From Oscillatoriaceae cyanobacterium Prado104 (lineage in GTDB: Bacteria > Cyanobacteriota > Cyanobacteriia > Cyanobacteriales > Microcoleaceae), in assembly GCA_025454405.1 (NCBI GenBank), contig JALOON010000039.1:1-63634 (forward strand): a DNA stretch of 63,634 bases, in the 5' to 3' direction. The translations under genes and the position numbers were made by a program. Each line of letters opens with the position of its first letter. The stretch's first letter is position 1. Shown one piece after another: positions 48,476-57,503 of the stretch. The notes under the pieces are model-generated. The model did no database searches. It saw nothing but the letters and a program-made list of their open reading frames with translations, and was not told the origin of the DNA.

Positions 48476-49368
48476 CTGCTCGGCGCGATCGTCAGTCCTA
48501 GCTGCAACTGAGCCACAGTCAGCACTCCGCTGCCGGGGTTGAAGTACAGCAAACCGCTTTGCGGGTCGTAGATTAACTTGTTCGCCGTATCGCCTGGGTT
48601 AGCGGTGTTAAAACCAGAAACCACAACAAACTCGCTAGCATCGAAGCTGCTGCCCAAACCAGAAAACGCACCGCCCGCTTGCAAGCGGATCTTATCATCA
48701 GCAGGGTTAAAGTCCGCGATCGTATCTGTACCAAAATCGCCACCGGCGGAGAAGAAGTAGAACGTATCGCTGCCGGCACCGCCAATCAAGACATCAGCGC
48801 CTCTGTCGCCGGAGATAAAGTCATTGCCAGCACCGCCATCAACAGTATCGTTATCTCTACCACCGAACACGCTATCGTTACCCTCACCACCAGCTACAGC
48901 ATCGTTACCCCTACCGCCAAAGACACTATCGTTGCCACTACCGCCGAGGGCAGTATCGTTACCAGTATCTCCAGAAACGAGGTCATTGCCCTCACCGCCG
49001 TCAAGGAGGTCATTACCCTTACCGCCGAACAGCCTGTCGTCACCGCTACCGCCAGATACCGCGTCGTTGCCCGAACCAGAAAATATTAGGTCGTTGCCAC
49101 CCTCGCCTATGATATTGTCATTGCCATCGCCCGATAAAAGTAGGTCGTCGCCACCGCCACCTCTGATACTGTCATTGCCACCGCCCGATAAAATCAGGTC
49201 GTCGCCACCGCCACCGAGGATCAAATCACTGCCGCCAAAAGTCAGGATCAAATCAGGTCCGGGGCTGCCAGACAATCTGTTATCGCCCTGGGTGCCGATA
49301 ATATCAAGTCCGCCCCCTGAATTAGGAAGTGAACTTATAGGTGTGGTTGGGTTAGTCCACTGGGTCAT
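48412..49368 (-). CDS. RTX calcium-binding protein, C-terminus replaced by transposon sequence
   Basis: 318 residues, secreted-type RTX protein: N-terminal MTQWTNPTTPISSLPNSGG, then about 14 nonapeptides (GGxGNDxxx, about 35-205), then DVLIGGAGSDTFYFFSAGGDF and a C-terminal region (about 210-295). Paralogue of the protein at 49554-50420, probably a tandem duplicate. The two match until GLTI; then the paralogue ends SSNFELF, whereas this one reads into the TnpB remnant in another frame (ending IEMSQQHK), so the last ~20 residues are foreign. RTX proteins of this size are usually exported by type I secretion through the C-terminus; the change might affect this. Confidence 0.88.
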   Translation of the reverse strand: MTQWTNPTTPISSLPNSGGGLDIIGTQGDNRLSGSPGPDLILTFGGSDLILGGGGDDLILSGGGNDSIRGGGGDDLLLSGDGNDNIIGEGGNDLIFSGSGNDAVSGGSGDDRLFGGKGNDLLDGGEGNDLVSGDTGNDTALGGSGNDSVFGGRGNDAVAGGEGNDSVFGGRDNDTVDGGAGNDFISGDRGADVLIGGAGSDTFYFFSAGGDFGTDTIADFNPADDKIRLQAGGAFSGLGSSFDASEFVVVSGFNTANPGDTANKLIYDPQSGLLYFNPGSGVLTVAQLQLGLTIAPSSEFIAADIAAIKQIEMSQQHK

Positions 49369-49553
49369 GATAATTCCGATATTACGGGATTGAATATCAT
49401 TTTCTGAGGACTTCAGTCCTCACTACAAACAGGGTCTTAAATCTTCAACCTCACCCCGCTTGCGGCAGAATGAGGTTGAGATTCTTGAAAATATCAGCTT
49501 TTTGAGAACAGCCCCGAATCTTATCCGGTGCTGCTTCACCACAGTCCGTCGCT
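49369..49553. other. Intergenic region with partial palindromic repeat
   Basis: A GAGGACTTCAGTCCTCACTACAAAC fragment (49403-49430) lies upstream of the 48412-49368 gene. No gene. Confidence 0.5.
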
Positions 49554-50420
49554 TTAGAACAACTCGAAGTTGCTCGACGTAATCGTCAGACCGGGCTGCA
49601 ACTGAGCCACAGTCAGCACTGAGCCAGTGCCGGGGTTGAAGTACAACAAACCGTTTTGCGGGTCGTAGATCAATTTGTTGCTCGTGGTTGTTCCTGGGGT
49701 GCCTGGCGTGAAACCAGAAACGACAACAAACTCGCTGGCCTCGAAGGTGCTGCCCAAACCAGAGAATGCACCGCCGGACTTCAAGCGGATCTTGTCTTCG
49801 GTCGGGGTAAAATCTGTTACCGTATCTATGCCGAAATCGCCACCTGCTGAGAAGAAGTAGAACGTATCGCTACCGGCACCGCCCGTGAGGATATCCGAGC
49901 CTCTATCCCCGGACACAAAGTCGTTGCCCGCACCGCCGTCAACAGTGTCGTTATCTTTACCGCCGAACACGCTGTCGTTACCGTCGCCGCCGCCGACCAC
50001 ATCGTTGCCCCGACCGCCCAAGACAGTATCGTTGCCAGCGCCGCCGAGTGCGGTATCGTTGCCATTATCTCCAGAAACGAAGTCATTGCCTTCACCGCCG
50101 TCGAGGAGATCGTTAGCCTTACCGCCGAACAGCCTGTCGTCACCGCTACCGCCAGATACCGCGTCGTTGCCCGAACCAGCAAAGATAGGGTCATTGCCCG
50201 CGCCACCACCGAGGCTGTCAGCACCGCCACCCGATAAAATCAGGTCGTCGCCACCGCCACCAGCAATGACATCATTGCCGCCAAAAGTCAGGATGATATC
50301 GCTTTGACCTTGCGGGCTGCCATTCAACCTGTTATCACCCTGGGTACCGATAATATCCAGTCCGCCCTGTGAATTGGGTAATGAACTTACCGGTGTAGTT
50401 GGGTTAGTTACCTGGGTCAT
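49554..50420 (-). CDS. RTX calcium-binding protein
   Basis: 288 residues. Very similar throughout to the 48412-49368 product (MTQVTNPTTPVSSLPNSQGG, GGxGNDxxx repeats about 35-190, DTFYFFSAGGDFGIDTVTDF, LIYDPQNGLLYFNPGTGSVLTVAQLQPGLTI). The start has a strong Shine-Dalgarno AAGGAGG at the right distance. Ends SSNFELF, the likely original C-terminus of both paralogues. Expected to be secreted by a type I system and fold on binding calcium; function unknown. Confidence 0.9.
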   Translation of the reverse strand: MTQVTNPTTPVSSLPNSQGGLDIIGTQGDNRLNGSPQGQSDIILTFGGNDVIAGGGGDDLILSGGGADSLGGGAGNDPIFAGSGNDAVSGGSGDDRLFGGKANDLLDGGEGNDFVSGDNGNDTALGGAGNDTVLGGRGNDVVGGGDGNDSVFGGKDNDTVDGGAGNDFVSGDRGSDILTGGAGSDTFYFFSAGGDFGIDTVTDFTPTEDKIRLKSGGAFSGLGSTFEASEFVVVSGFTPGTPGTTTSNKLIYDPQNGLLYFNPGTGSVLTVAQLQPGLTITSSNFELF

Positions 50421-51385
50421 TTACACTCCTCCTTAACAAGAATCACTTTTCTACAATACACTTTTCCCTCCACGGGATTTCAATAGATCGACCGGACATC
50501 GGTTGAGACCCAGATTTACCCGGCTGTTATAAGCTGTCACGTAATTTAAATTGCCTGCAGGGAGCCGTGAATCGCGAGTAGCATTTCGGATCTGCCTTGC
50601 TGCTATCTTGAGTGACCATCGACGAGCTTAGCGGCATTGAGCTTGGTTGCTTTCTGCTTTGGACTCTCGACTCCACAACTCCCTCCTGAGCGAAAATAAT
50701 TTCAGTTAAACGTTTGCGAGTCTATCACAACTGTGTTGGGTGCGGCTAGGCGTTTTTGAAACACTAGCTTTTGAAACACTAGCTACACTAGCTACAGACA
50801 ATACAGAAACCATTTTTCATGGCTTGATGCTTGCCTGCGGAAATTGCACCCCGATCGAGCTTTTGGGCTTCGCTTCGCTCAAATCTCGCAATTCGCATTT
50901 TGTGTCTGCTATTTGGCTGTCACTGAATTGCGCTTTGCCATCAGACTCTACTCAACGATCCGACTTTCGAGCTGCCCCAATAGTTCCCGGAAAATCTAAA
51001 TATTTTTCCCGGGCCCAATTTCTGTCCCGCAATAACTGAGATTTACCTCTGGATTGGCTGTGGATACCATCCCGTGGATTGCACCAGGCTCCCTCTTTTC
51101 TGAAAAACCGACTTGTGGACTTGTTCGGCAACAACTCTATTTTCTAGTTTGGAGGGGCTGGGATTTTGGTCTCTACCTGAAAGATTGCGGTCGCTTAGCT
51201 TTGGACGATCTATAACTTTTTTAATATAGTTAAATTTAAAAAACTAATTTGACACAAAATTTACAAAATTTAGTTTAAAGCGACTTTTGTATTGCTAATT
51301 GCTAATTTCAGCGATCGATCGACCACCATAAATTAACAATTAGCAATTACTGGGGTATTTGGTTCGGCATTCATAGACAATTGCA
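50421..51385. other. Gene-poor intergenic region
   Basis: Nearly 1 kb without a believable gene. Short frames exist on both strands (such as 50740-51039 and 50952-51134) but have poor composition and no ribosome binding sites. A small direct repeat AAACACTAGCTTTTGAAACACTAGCTAC lies at about 50759-50795. The upstream region of the RTX gene must be here; no clear promoter boxes were found. Confidence 0.4.
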
Positions 51386-51574
51386 CTATTTCCCCGAGCG
51401 ATGTGTATCTAGTTGAGCTGTTGACCAGTTCGGCTCGTTCTGGCTGTCGTGGCTGTAGATTTGAGTGTGGCTCTCCACAATGTAATTGACGGAGCTAGCT
51501 GCATAATAGGTCAGCGCTAGGAGCGATACTAGATGCAGAATTTGATGGATTGGTTTCTCAGACATTTCCTTCAT
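51386..51574 (-). CDS. Possible small membrane protein
   Basis: 62 residues from ATG with AGGG at 5 bases. N-terminal half has a hydrophobic segment (LHLVSLLALTYYAASSVNYIV); the C-terminal half is polar and His/Gln-rich. No family recognised. Could be a chance frame in a gene-poor stretch. Confidence 0.45.
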   Translation of the reverse strand: MKEMSEKPIHQILHLVSLLALTYYAASSVNYIVESHTQIYSHDSQNEPNWSTAQLDTHRSGK

Positions 51575-52191
51575 TTTTACCCTGTTTTTTGTGAAAATCG
51601 CAAATTTTGATAACGTGACGGCAGTTTTTTTGAGAAGTTCCCGCCATTCCTCCGCCTCGAAAAAAGCCGTAAAGCGTTGCCGAAGCCTGCGCGTAGCGCC
51701 GAGCGTACCAGTAGGAAATCGCCCGCGCTATAAACCCCCGATCGCTAGCGATATAGAACCTGTCTGGCGAGAGATTTACAATAATTATAGTTATCTATTT
51801 TATATTGAAGTCTCTGCTGGTTATTGTCTATCTAACTACAGTTATAATTAGCAAAGTTTTGCTCGATCGGACTGTACACTTTTAGAAGTTGTACGGTATA
51901 TTTCGTAACTTACATATCAAGCATAAAAACTCTTGCAACTCGGTTTCTGCGTCAATATATCGAGTTAATAGGAACAATTGCTCCTGAAAACAGTCTAACC
52001 CGGCTTCTCCAAAAAACCGGGTTTGCCATTCAGTAGCAACAAACACCTTGAGGATGCAGGCTCCTAAAATCTGCCTTAAGTTATACGCAGGCGAAAACAG
52101 CTTGTGTTAGTCGATCGAGCGTCTGTCAGTCGAGCGTCAAGGGGGGTATCATTTAGCGGTTGAGCCAGTTCCACCAAAAATTGATAGCAAC
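51575..52191. other. Intergenic region, no gene
   Basis: Contains a GTTGCCGAAGCCTGCGCGTAGCGC-type dispersed repeat (about 51675-51710) and an AACCCGGCTTCTCCAAAAAACCGGGTT inverted repeat (about 51990-52016) of the AGAAACCGGGTTTCT family. The plus-strand frame 51591-51851 runs through these repeats and is judged spurious. Confidence 0.45.
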
Positions 52192-52401
52192 TCAATCAAA
52201 TTTAGATTCTTCTACTGCGGGCTTTTTGCTGGAAAGTTGCAACATGGAGATCGGTAAAACGATCGGCCATAAAAGAGGGCCTAGGGCTAAGGCAATCCAA
52301 GATATTAAATCGTTTTTAGGTGTCCCAGCATCGTTCCAGAAAATTGTGAACCAAATAGAAAACACGACCGCAGCAATGAAAAGATAGCCATAAAGTACCA
52401 T
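52192..52401 (-). CDS. Small two-span membrane protein, unknown
   Basis: 69 residues. Two hydrophobic segments (GYLFIAAVVFSIWFTIF and LISWIALALGPLLWPIVLPISM) separated by NDAGTPKND; short charged C-terminus. ATG preceded by TAGGTAAAGCT. Composition suggests a real, conserved cyanobacterial membrane protein; no function known to me. Confidence 0.7.
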   Translation of the reverse strand: MVLYGYLFIAAVVFSIWFTIFWNDAGTPKNDLISWIALALGPLLWPIVLPISMLQLSSKKPAVEESKFD

Positions 52402-52439
52402 AGCTTTACCTACCAGCCCTTCTAATTTTGGATTCTTTG

Positions 52440-52745
52440 TTTGACATACCTCCTCGTCCTTTGATGAGCGAGGATTCCTTGACGCTGAGCGGGCAACGCG
52501 CTACCAGAGGTAGTCTTACCTTCGCTCCATGTCCGTTTAACGTCTCCCAATGCCCTATGGCGACTTTTCTGTGCAAACAACTTGTTTGCCTTTAAGGTTG
52601 GACTTTTTACCATTGCCTCTCTAGCAGTCTAGTTGCGCTCTCACGCCAAGATGTTTCAACGTGTCTTGAGCCTGTAGACGTTCCTTTAGTTTAGCAGAAA
52701 GGCGTCGTGGAACGATGGGGTTTGCAGTTGACCTCCAAAGGAATG
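52440..52745 (-). mobile_element. Probable IS200/IS605-superfamily 3'-end remnant
   Basis: On the minus strand this stretch looks like the end of such an element: a block reading GCATTGGGAGACGTTAAACG, ATGGAGCGAAGGTAAG, and a terminal hairpin CCTCGCTCATC / GATGAGC..CGTCCTCC region (about 52447-52472). Similar structured tails follow cyanobacterial tnpB genes. No transposase is left. The small frame 52422-52613 is judged not to be a gene. Moderate confidence, from pattern only. Confidence 0.4.
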
Positions 52746-52773
52746 AAGTACAACTACAAACTTTTACCCTGAA

Positions 52774-53316
52774 TTAAAAGGGAATCGGATCGTAATCGGG
52801 ATTTTCCGGCTCGTCAGAGGAGCTTGAAGAGCGATCGGATTCGTAATTTAAAGGCTGCGAGTTCCAATCAGAACCAGACGGGCGATTAGCGGGGGCTGGA
52901 GTGCTGTTAGAACTGCGACCGCGGGAGTTCATGGGAACCACATTGCTAGGCGCGGCGGGAGGAGCAGCAGGGCGATTTTGAGGCGGTTCGGAGGCAGAAA
53001 CCTGGCCGATCGAATCAGCACCGAGAGGGTAAATTCTTTGAGCTGTTAGTTCGGCACGCTTTTCTTTAATACCATCTCTTTCGATCGTATTCATGCCCAA
53101 TCTGCCTTCAATAATCACTCGATCGCCCTCGCGATATTTGTCGTGAATATCTTGAGCTAAATTTCCCCATCCGATCACCTTCAAATGTTCTGGCGGATCT
53201 TCAGGTCTCGCGCCTGGAAACTGCACCAGCATCTCAGCGATTTGCAGTTGATTGTCAGGAGTATAACGGAGTTGCGGTTGTTGAATTATTTCCGCCATTA
53301 AAATGCAGCTATTCAT
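52774..53316 (-). CDS. ssb: Single-stranded DNA-binding protein
   Basis: 180 residues from MNSCILMAEIIQQPQLRYTP; the longer frame into the IsrB element (22 extra codons) is rejected because those codons come from the element's end. OB fold at about 1-105 (LKVIGWGNLAQDIHDKYREGDRVIIEGRL, then KRAELTAQRIYPLG), Pro/Asn/Ser-rich linker, and the acidic tip DPIPF that binds partner proteins in the SSB family. Binds single-stranded DNA in replication and repair. Its upstream region has been taken by the IsrB element, leaving 48 bases to the isrB stop. Promoter must lie in the element or be read-through. Confidence 0.9.
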   Translation of the reverse strand: MNSCILMAEIIQQPQLRYTPDNQLQIAEMLVQFPGARPEDPPEHLKVIGWGNLAQDIHDKYREGDRVIIEGRLGMNTIERDGIKEKRAELTAQRIYPLGADSIGQVSASEPPQNRPAAPPAAPSNVVPMNSRGRSSNSTPAPANRPSGSDWNSQPLNYESDRSSSSSDEPENPDYDPIPF

Positions 53317-53363
53317 CAAAATTTCTGGGTGTGAAACCCCGTCCTTGTAGGACGGCTTTACAA

Positions 53364-54398
53364 TTAATTTGCAATCCGCCACGAATTGTAAGACAAAAAC
53401 TTACAATCTGCTGGAGTTGCATTTTGAGTCAATCGCTTGCCTGAATTAATATTGTGCAAGCTAATGGTTTTTCTTGTTGGCTCTTTCAGGGTTGGGGATA
53501 ATGTCCAACCACCGACATAGCAAAACCCATACTTGGGATGCTTGATAACCGAGCCGCGTTTCAAGCCAGCACTCATTGTGCCACCATATCGAGGTCTGAT
53601 ATGTCCGGCCTGATGTTGCAATCGGTGCAGTTGGCGACGGTGAAACTCCAAAGGAACGACCTCAATTAGCTTTGTATTATCGGGAACAGAATGACCGCCA
53701 ACATACCAATTAGCTAGCACCCACGAGTCAACGCAATGAGCGTCAAACTTGTTGGATAATTTGTTTTGAGATTTCTTCAATCCCCAGGCTTGACGCAGAG
53801 TGTAAGTGTCGTTCCCTGACCGAGTTTCATAGCTGGCAATTTGACTTAGTTCAGTATAAAACCACTGTTTGCCAACTTCTAATGGCGAAAACATCATATT
53901 CCATTTGCGCCCGTTTTTCCAGGTCTTGGCCTTGATGTCTTCAACAACAAAAACTGTTACAGGAAATATTGAAGCTAGCCATTTACAAATACGCAGTTTC
54001 CATTGCCAGCGGGCGAGGGTTGATGGTGGCAATCTCTGTTTTTTGACTAATCTATGAGCGCGGTTTTGGCGACATGGTGTATTGCGAAACCTCCTGGCGC
54101 GCCGCATATTTCGACGGACTTCTACACGGTCTTTGACCCAATCGACAGCGTGAGTTTGAACGTTTAAGTAGGTATGCGACTTGGATTTGACCGTAAATCC
54201 TTCGCGCTTCGATCCAGGATCTACGCCAACAGCGACTGGTTGATAATTGCGGTGAGATGGTTCTACATTGAGTCGAACACAAAAAACTCCTTTCTTGAAA
54301 AATGGTGTAGCCTTACCTGATTTAATCCAACGTTTTGCCCGACTGGGTGTTGTTGGCATTAAAGGTCTATTCTCTGAATCAACCACTGGTACAAACAT
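53364..54398 (-). CDS. IsrB-like RNA-guided nickase (RRXRR/PLMP family, RuvC without HNH)
   Basis: 344 residues. N-terminal PLMP domain (RPLMPTTPSRAKRWIKSGKA, about 11-30); RuvC-I VAVGVDPGSKREG (Asp60); arginine-rich bridge helix RRNMRRARRFRNTPCRQNR (about 97-115); RuvC-II VFVVEDIKAKT (Glu154); RuvC-III NKFDAHCVDSWVLA (His222, Asp225). Only ~66 residues separate Glu154 and His222, so there is no HNH domain; this and the length separate IsrB from IscB. C-terminal ~110 residues fit the target-interaction region. All RuvC residues are present, so it could be active. Family knowledge: IsrB uses an omega-RNA to nick DNA. The gene lies just upstream of ssb, same strand. Confidence 0.85.
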   Translation of the reverse strand: MFVPVVDSENRPLMPTTPSRAKRWIKSGKATPFFKKGVFCVRLNVEPSHRNYQPVAVGVDPGSKREGFTVKSKSHTYLNVQTHAVDWVKDRVEVRRNMRRARRFRNTPCRQNRAHRLVKKQRLPPSTLARWQWKLRICKWLASIFPVTVFVVEDIKAKTWKNGRKWNMMFSPLEVGKQWFYTELSQIASYETRSGNDTYTLRQAWGLKKSQNKLSNKFDAHCVDSWVLANWYVGGHSVPDNTKLIEVVPLEFHRRQLHRLQHQAGHIRPRYGGTMSAGLKRGSVIKHPKYGFCYVGGWTLSPTLKEPTRKTISLHNINSGKRLTQNATPADCKFLSYNSWRIAN

Positions 54399-54612
54399 TG
54401 ACGATAAGTCCTATTGCTAGGTATATGTATCCCTTCGCCACTGACCATCAAAGAGGTTGAAAATTAGGGAAGCGTTCTCAACGTTTCTTGGGATACCACT
54501 CCCAGACGGTTCAGTATCAATAGCTAGACACCCTTTTAGTCTTGTATTCAGAAATTGGTGAGTTCTCCTCTTACAAGCCCCATCCCTTTTAGGGTGGGGT
54601 CAGTGACCTGTT
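54399..54612 (-). ncRNA. Probable omega-RNA of the IsrB element
   Basis: In iscB/isrB loci the guide RNA is encoded just upstream of the protein gene, and the guide is its 5' end. This ~210-base stretch on the same strand carries a stable hairpin (54579-54600) and other inverted parts, including ATCCCAAGAAACGTTGAGAACG. The guide would lie just beyond the element's 5' end, around 54601-54630. RNA identity is inferred from position; the structure has not been folded. Confidence 0.5.
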
Positions 54613-54618
54613 ATCTTT

Positions 54619-54778
54619 TGGGAATTGGGAATTGGGAATTGGGAATTGGGAATTGGGAATTGGGAATTGGGGATTGGGAATTGGGAATTGGGGATTGAGG
54701 ATTGGTTATTAGAAGAGCGTGAATGCCCGATGCCCGATGCCCAATCCCCCATGCTCCATGCCCCCTACCCCATTACCC
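54619..54778. repeat. GGGAATT and GATGCCC tandem repeats
   Basis: About ten GGGAATT/GGGGATT units, then ATGCCCGATGCCCGATGCCC and CCCCATTACCCATTAAC units. The right end forms the stop (TAA) of the gene at 54773-57268. The same families occur at 28113-28160 and inside the TPR-GT61 gene. Confidence 0.88.
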
Positions 54779-57268
54779 ATTAACTAATTTATTTTCTCGG
54801 ATTTCCGCCTCAGTTTGGCTGACAAAATCCTGAACTAGGACGCGGTACTCCTTCAAAGTTTCAGATACCCAATCTCGATCTTTGCTGTTGGCGAAGATAT
54901 GCACGGTTGGTTCGCTAGCATCGGGTAAAACTAAAACCCAATTGTCGTCGCCGTAATTAAAAATCTTCACTCCATCTAATAATTCTAATCGATCGGGGGA
55001 ATGAGTTTCTACTAAATACCGCATCAGCGAACCTTTAACCGTCCAAGGACAGCGAACGCTGTAACTGCGGTGGGTAACGCGCGGAAGTTCGGCCTTGATC
55101 TGTCCGAGCGATCGCTCTTGAACAGTCATCATTTCTATCACTTTAGCAATGCAGAACATTCCGTCAAATCCGGGATGCAACTGCGGGAAAATAAAACCCG
55201 TATTGCCGCTGCCGCCTAAAACTACATTGCTGTTTTTGTGAGAGGCCTCCATCAAAGCAGTTGGATTCGCTTTCGTGCGGATTACTTTGCTGTGATAGCG
55301 GCGGGCGATTTCCTCCACCGCAGAAGAGGCGTGAACCGGTACTACCACCGTACCTCTAGGGTGAGAAGTCAGCATCAAATTTACCATCAACGCCGTCAGC
55401 ATTTCCCCTCGAATCGCAATTCCCGATTCATCTACCAAAATGAGCTGTTCGCCGTTAGCCGACACCTGCACTCCAAAATTAGCGCTGAGTGCTTTTACCA
55501 CGCGGCCGAGTTGGTCGAGCAAATATTCCCGTTCGCCGTTGCTCAGAGAATTTTGTTTGAGACTGGCATTAAGCACCACGGCATCGCAGCCGAACTTAGC
55601 CAAAACTTGTGGCAGAAATGCTCCAGAAACCGCATAAACGTAATCAATTACCACCTTAGAATTGCTGTAGCGAATTGCTTCAACATTCATCTGCCGCTCG
55701 AAGGTGCGACTGTAAACGTCGTGAGCTTGGGTAAAATACGACATCTCTCCTATTTCCGGAATCAGAGCGCGCCGCAAATCTTCCTTAAAATAAGCGCCCT
55801 CGATTTTTTTCTCGGCCGATTTAGTAATATTGATGCCTTTGATATCGAAGAATTCAATTAAAATGTGGTCGGATCGCTCTGGCGAAATGCGGACGTGAAT
55901 GCCGCCGGCAATTGATATAGTAGATGCAACGGTACGGGCGATCGGAATTGCCGTTGATTCCAAATTGATGACGTTAATTCCTACCGACATCAAACCCGCA
56001 ATTAACGACCTCGAAACCATACGCGAAATGCTGCGCTGGTCCCGAGAAACCGATACCGAAGATCCGGGTTTCAAAGTCGAACCGTAAGCCGCGCCCAATT
56101 TCACCGCAAATTCCGGGGTAATATCCACATTGGCCAATCCCTCAACGCCGCGCTGACCGAACAAATTCCGCTTGGCTTGTTCTCCCCAAATTAAATTGTG
56201 GTTGAGTACCGCCCCGGATTCAATCTTTTTGCTCGGCCAGACGCGGACGCTCGGCCCGACTTGCGCTTCCTCTCCCACTGCAGAGAGGGAACCGACGACA
56301 GCACCTTCAAGTACGTGAGCGCGCCTGTCTACGCGAGTGCTGCGACAAATCACGCAGGCTCTAAGGTGAACATCTTCACCGATAATTGCCCCGTTCCAGA
56401 TGATGGGACGCTTGAGGTTGGCGTCAGGCCCGATGGTCACGTTGTCTCCGATAACGCTACCGCCATCAATTTTAACTCTCGCTCCGATGTGGCAGTTGTT
56501 GCCGATCAGTGCGGGTACTTCCACAGTCGCGGAATCGTCTATAAAAGTATTCTGACCCACCCACAGTCCCGGCCTCACCTCGTCGTAGCAGTTCCAATCT
56601 AGTTTGACTTTGCCCCGCAGCGCGTCGTATTGAGCTTCGCGGTAGACATCTAGCTGGCCGACATCGCACCAGTAACCCTCAGCGATGTAGCCGTACATGG
56701 GTTCGCCTTTTTCCAGCAGTAGGGGAAACAAATCTTTCGAGAAATCGCTCTCGCGATCGGCCGGCAAATAATCCAAGACTTCTGGTTCTAAAATGTAAGT
56801 GCCAGTATTGACTGTATCGGAAAAAATTTCGCTAGTGGAGGGCTTTTCCAGAAAGCGGTTGATGCGTTGATGTTCGTCGGTAATGACTACGCCGAATTCC
56901 ATCGGGTCGGGAACCCGAGTTAAAACTAATGTAGCTTTGGACTGTTTGCGGCGGTGAAATTCGATCGCTGCGGTCAAGTCGAAATCTGTGATGCTGTCGC
57001 CGCTGATAACTAAAAAAGTGCGATCGAGCAGTTCGGCTATATTTTTAACGCAGCCTGCAGTACCTAACGGTTGGTCTTCCTCCACAGCATAAGTCATTTG
57101 AACCCCAAAATCTGCCCCGTCGCCAAAATGTTCGCGCATGACATCGGGAAGGTAGTGTAGTGTGGCAATAATTTCTGTAATTTGATGCCTTTTGAGCAAA
57201 TTGATGATGTGTTCGGCGATCGGGCGGTTTAGAATAGGCACCATCGGTTTGGGCAAATCGCAGGTCAA
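54773..57268 (-). CDS. Nucleotidyltransferase / phosphomannomutase-like bifunctional protein, N-terminus lost
   Basis: 831 residues from a TTG start. NTP_transferase domain at about 1-225 ([58 protein letters not shown]), hexapeptide left-handed beta-helix (about 245-365, with [20 protein letters not shown]), then a phosphomannomutase/phosphoglucomutase-like part (about 370-830). This is the known cyanobacterial mannose-1-phosphate guanylyltransferase-like fusion, presumed to make GDP-sugars for surface glycans. The family normally starts [18 protein letters not shown]; here the frame runs [13 protein letters not shown], so the first ~9 residues, including the glycine pair of the nucleotide loop, are gone. 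The transferase domain may be inactive. Serine of the mutase active site was not found in the expected TASHN form. Confidence 0.82.
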   Translation of the reverse strand: MTCDLPKPMVPILNRPIAEHIINLLKRHQITEIIATLHYLPDVMREHFGDGADFGVQMTYAVEEDQPLGTAGCVKNIAELLDRTFLVISGDSITDFDLTAAIEFHRRKQSKATLVLTRVPDPMEFGVVITDEHQRINRFLEKPSTSEIFSDTVNTGTYILEPEVLDYLPADRESDFSKDLFPLLLEKGEPMYGYIAEGYWCDVGQLDVYREAQYDALRGKVKLDWNCYDEVRPGLWVGQNTFIDDSATVEVPALIGNNCHIGARVKIDGGSVIGDNVTIGPDANLKRPIIWNGAIIGEDVHLRACVICRSTRVDRRAHVLEGAVVGSLSAVGEEAQVGPSVRVWPSKKIESGAVLNHNLIWGEQAKRNLFGQRGVEGLANVDITPEFAVKLGAAYGSTLKPGSSVSVSRDQRSISRMVSRSLIAGLMSVGINVINLESTAIPIARTVASTISIAGGIHVRISPERSDHILIEFFDIKGINITKSAEKKIEGAYFKEDLRRALIPEIGEMSYFTQAHDVYSRTFERQMNVEAIRYSNSKVVIDYVYAVSGAFLPQVLAKFGCDAVVLNASLKQNSLSNGEREYLLDQLGRVVKALSANFGVQVSANGEQLILVDESGIAIRGEMLTALMVNLMLTSHPRGTVVVPVHASSAVEEIARRYHSKVIRTKANPTALMEASHKNSNVVLGGSGNTGFIFPQLHPGFDGMFCIAKVIEMMTVQERSLGQIKAELPRVTHRSYSVRCPWTVKGSLMRYLVETHSPDRLELLDGVKIFNYGDDNWVLVLPDASEPTVHIFANSKDRDWVSETLKEYRVLVQDFVSQTEAEIRENKLVNG

Positions 57269-57503
57269 GGGTCTGAGCCTCGTTCCCGACCTCTAGCTCA
57301 AACCCAAATCAGCTCAAAGCTCTTAATTATTTAATTATCTGTGAGTATTAGAAATCTGGGGAGCCGAGTTGTTTCTCGGTAGCGAGCGCTACCAATAACT
57401 GTTTGCTGACCGATCGACTTTTGCGGCAAATAAATGATAAATTATAAGGTAGCGCTTTGGCTTGCTAAGCCAAAATCCGATCGGTCGCTTGGAGGTTTAT
57501 TTG

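Larger units (their letters stand above)
53330..54612 (-). mobile_element. IsrB-type (IscB/OMEGA) element
   Basis: Consists of the RuvC-only IsrB gene (53364-54398) with a structured upstream region (54399-54612). Hairpins mark both ends: CCGTCC TTGT AGGACGG at 53337-53355 and CCCCATCCC TTTTA GGGTGGGG at 54579-54600. No TnpA transposase is present, as is usual for isrB/iscB loci, so mobility would need a TnpA elsewhere. Exact ends are not defined. Confidence 0.7.

Noticed and set aside
48679..50307. Long Pro/Ser/Leu-rich plus-strand frames opposite the RTX genes
   Set aside because: They arise from the regular GGxGxD codons on the other strand and show no domain or start signal.
50740..51039. 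99-residue plus-strand frame
   Set aside because: Starts in a short direct repeat, no recognisable domain or ribosome binding site.
51591..51851. 86-residue plus-strand frame
   Set aside because: Runs through dispersed repeats, no ribosome binding site, basic low-quality composition.
52422..52613. 63-residue minus-strand frame
   Set aside because: Overlaps the structured tail of a probable IS remnant; better explained as element RNA or DNA.
53317..53382. Upstream extension of ssb by 22 codons
   Set aside because: Codes for element-end sequence; the SSB fold starts with MNSCILMAE.
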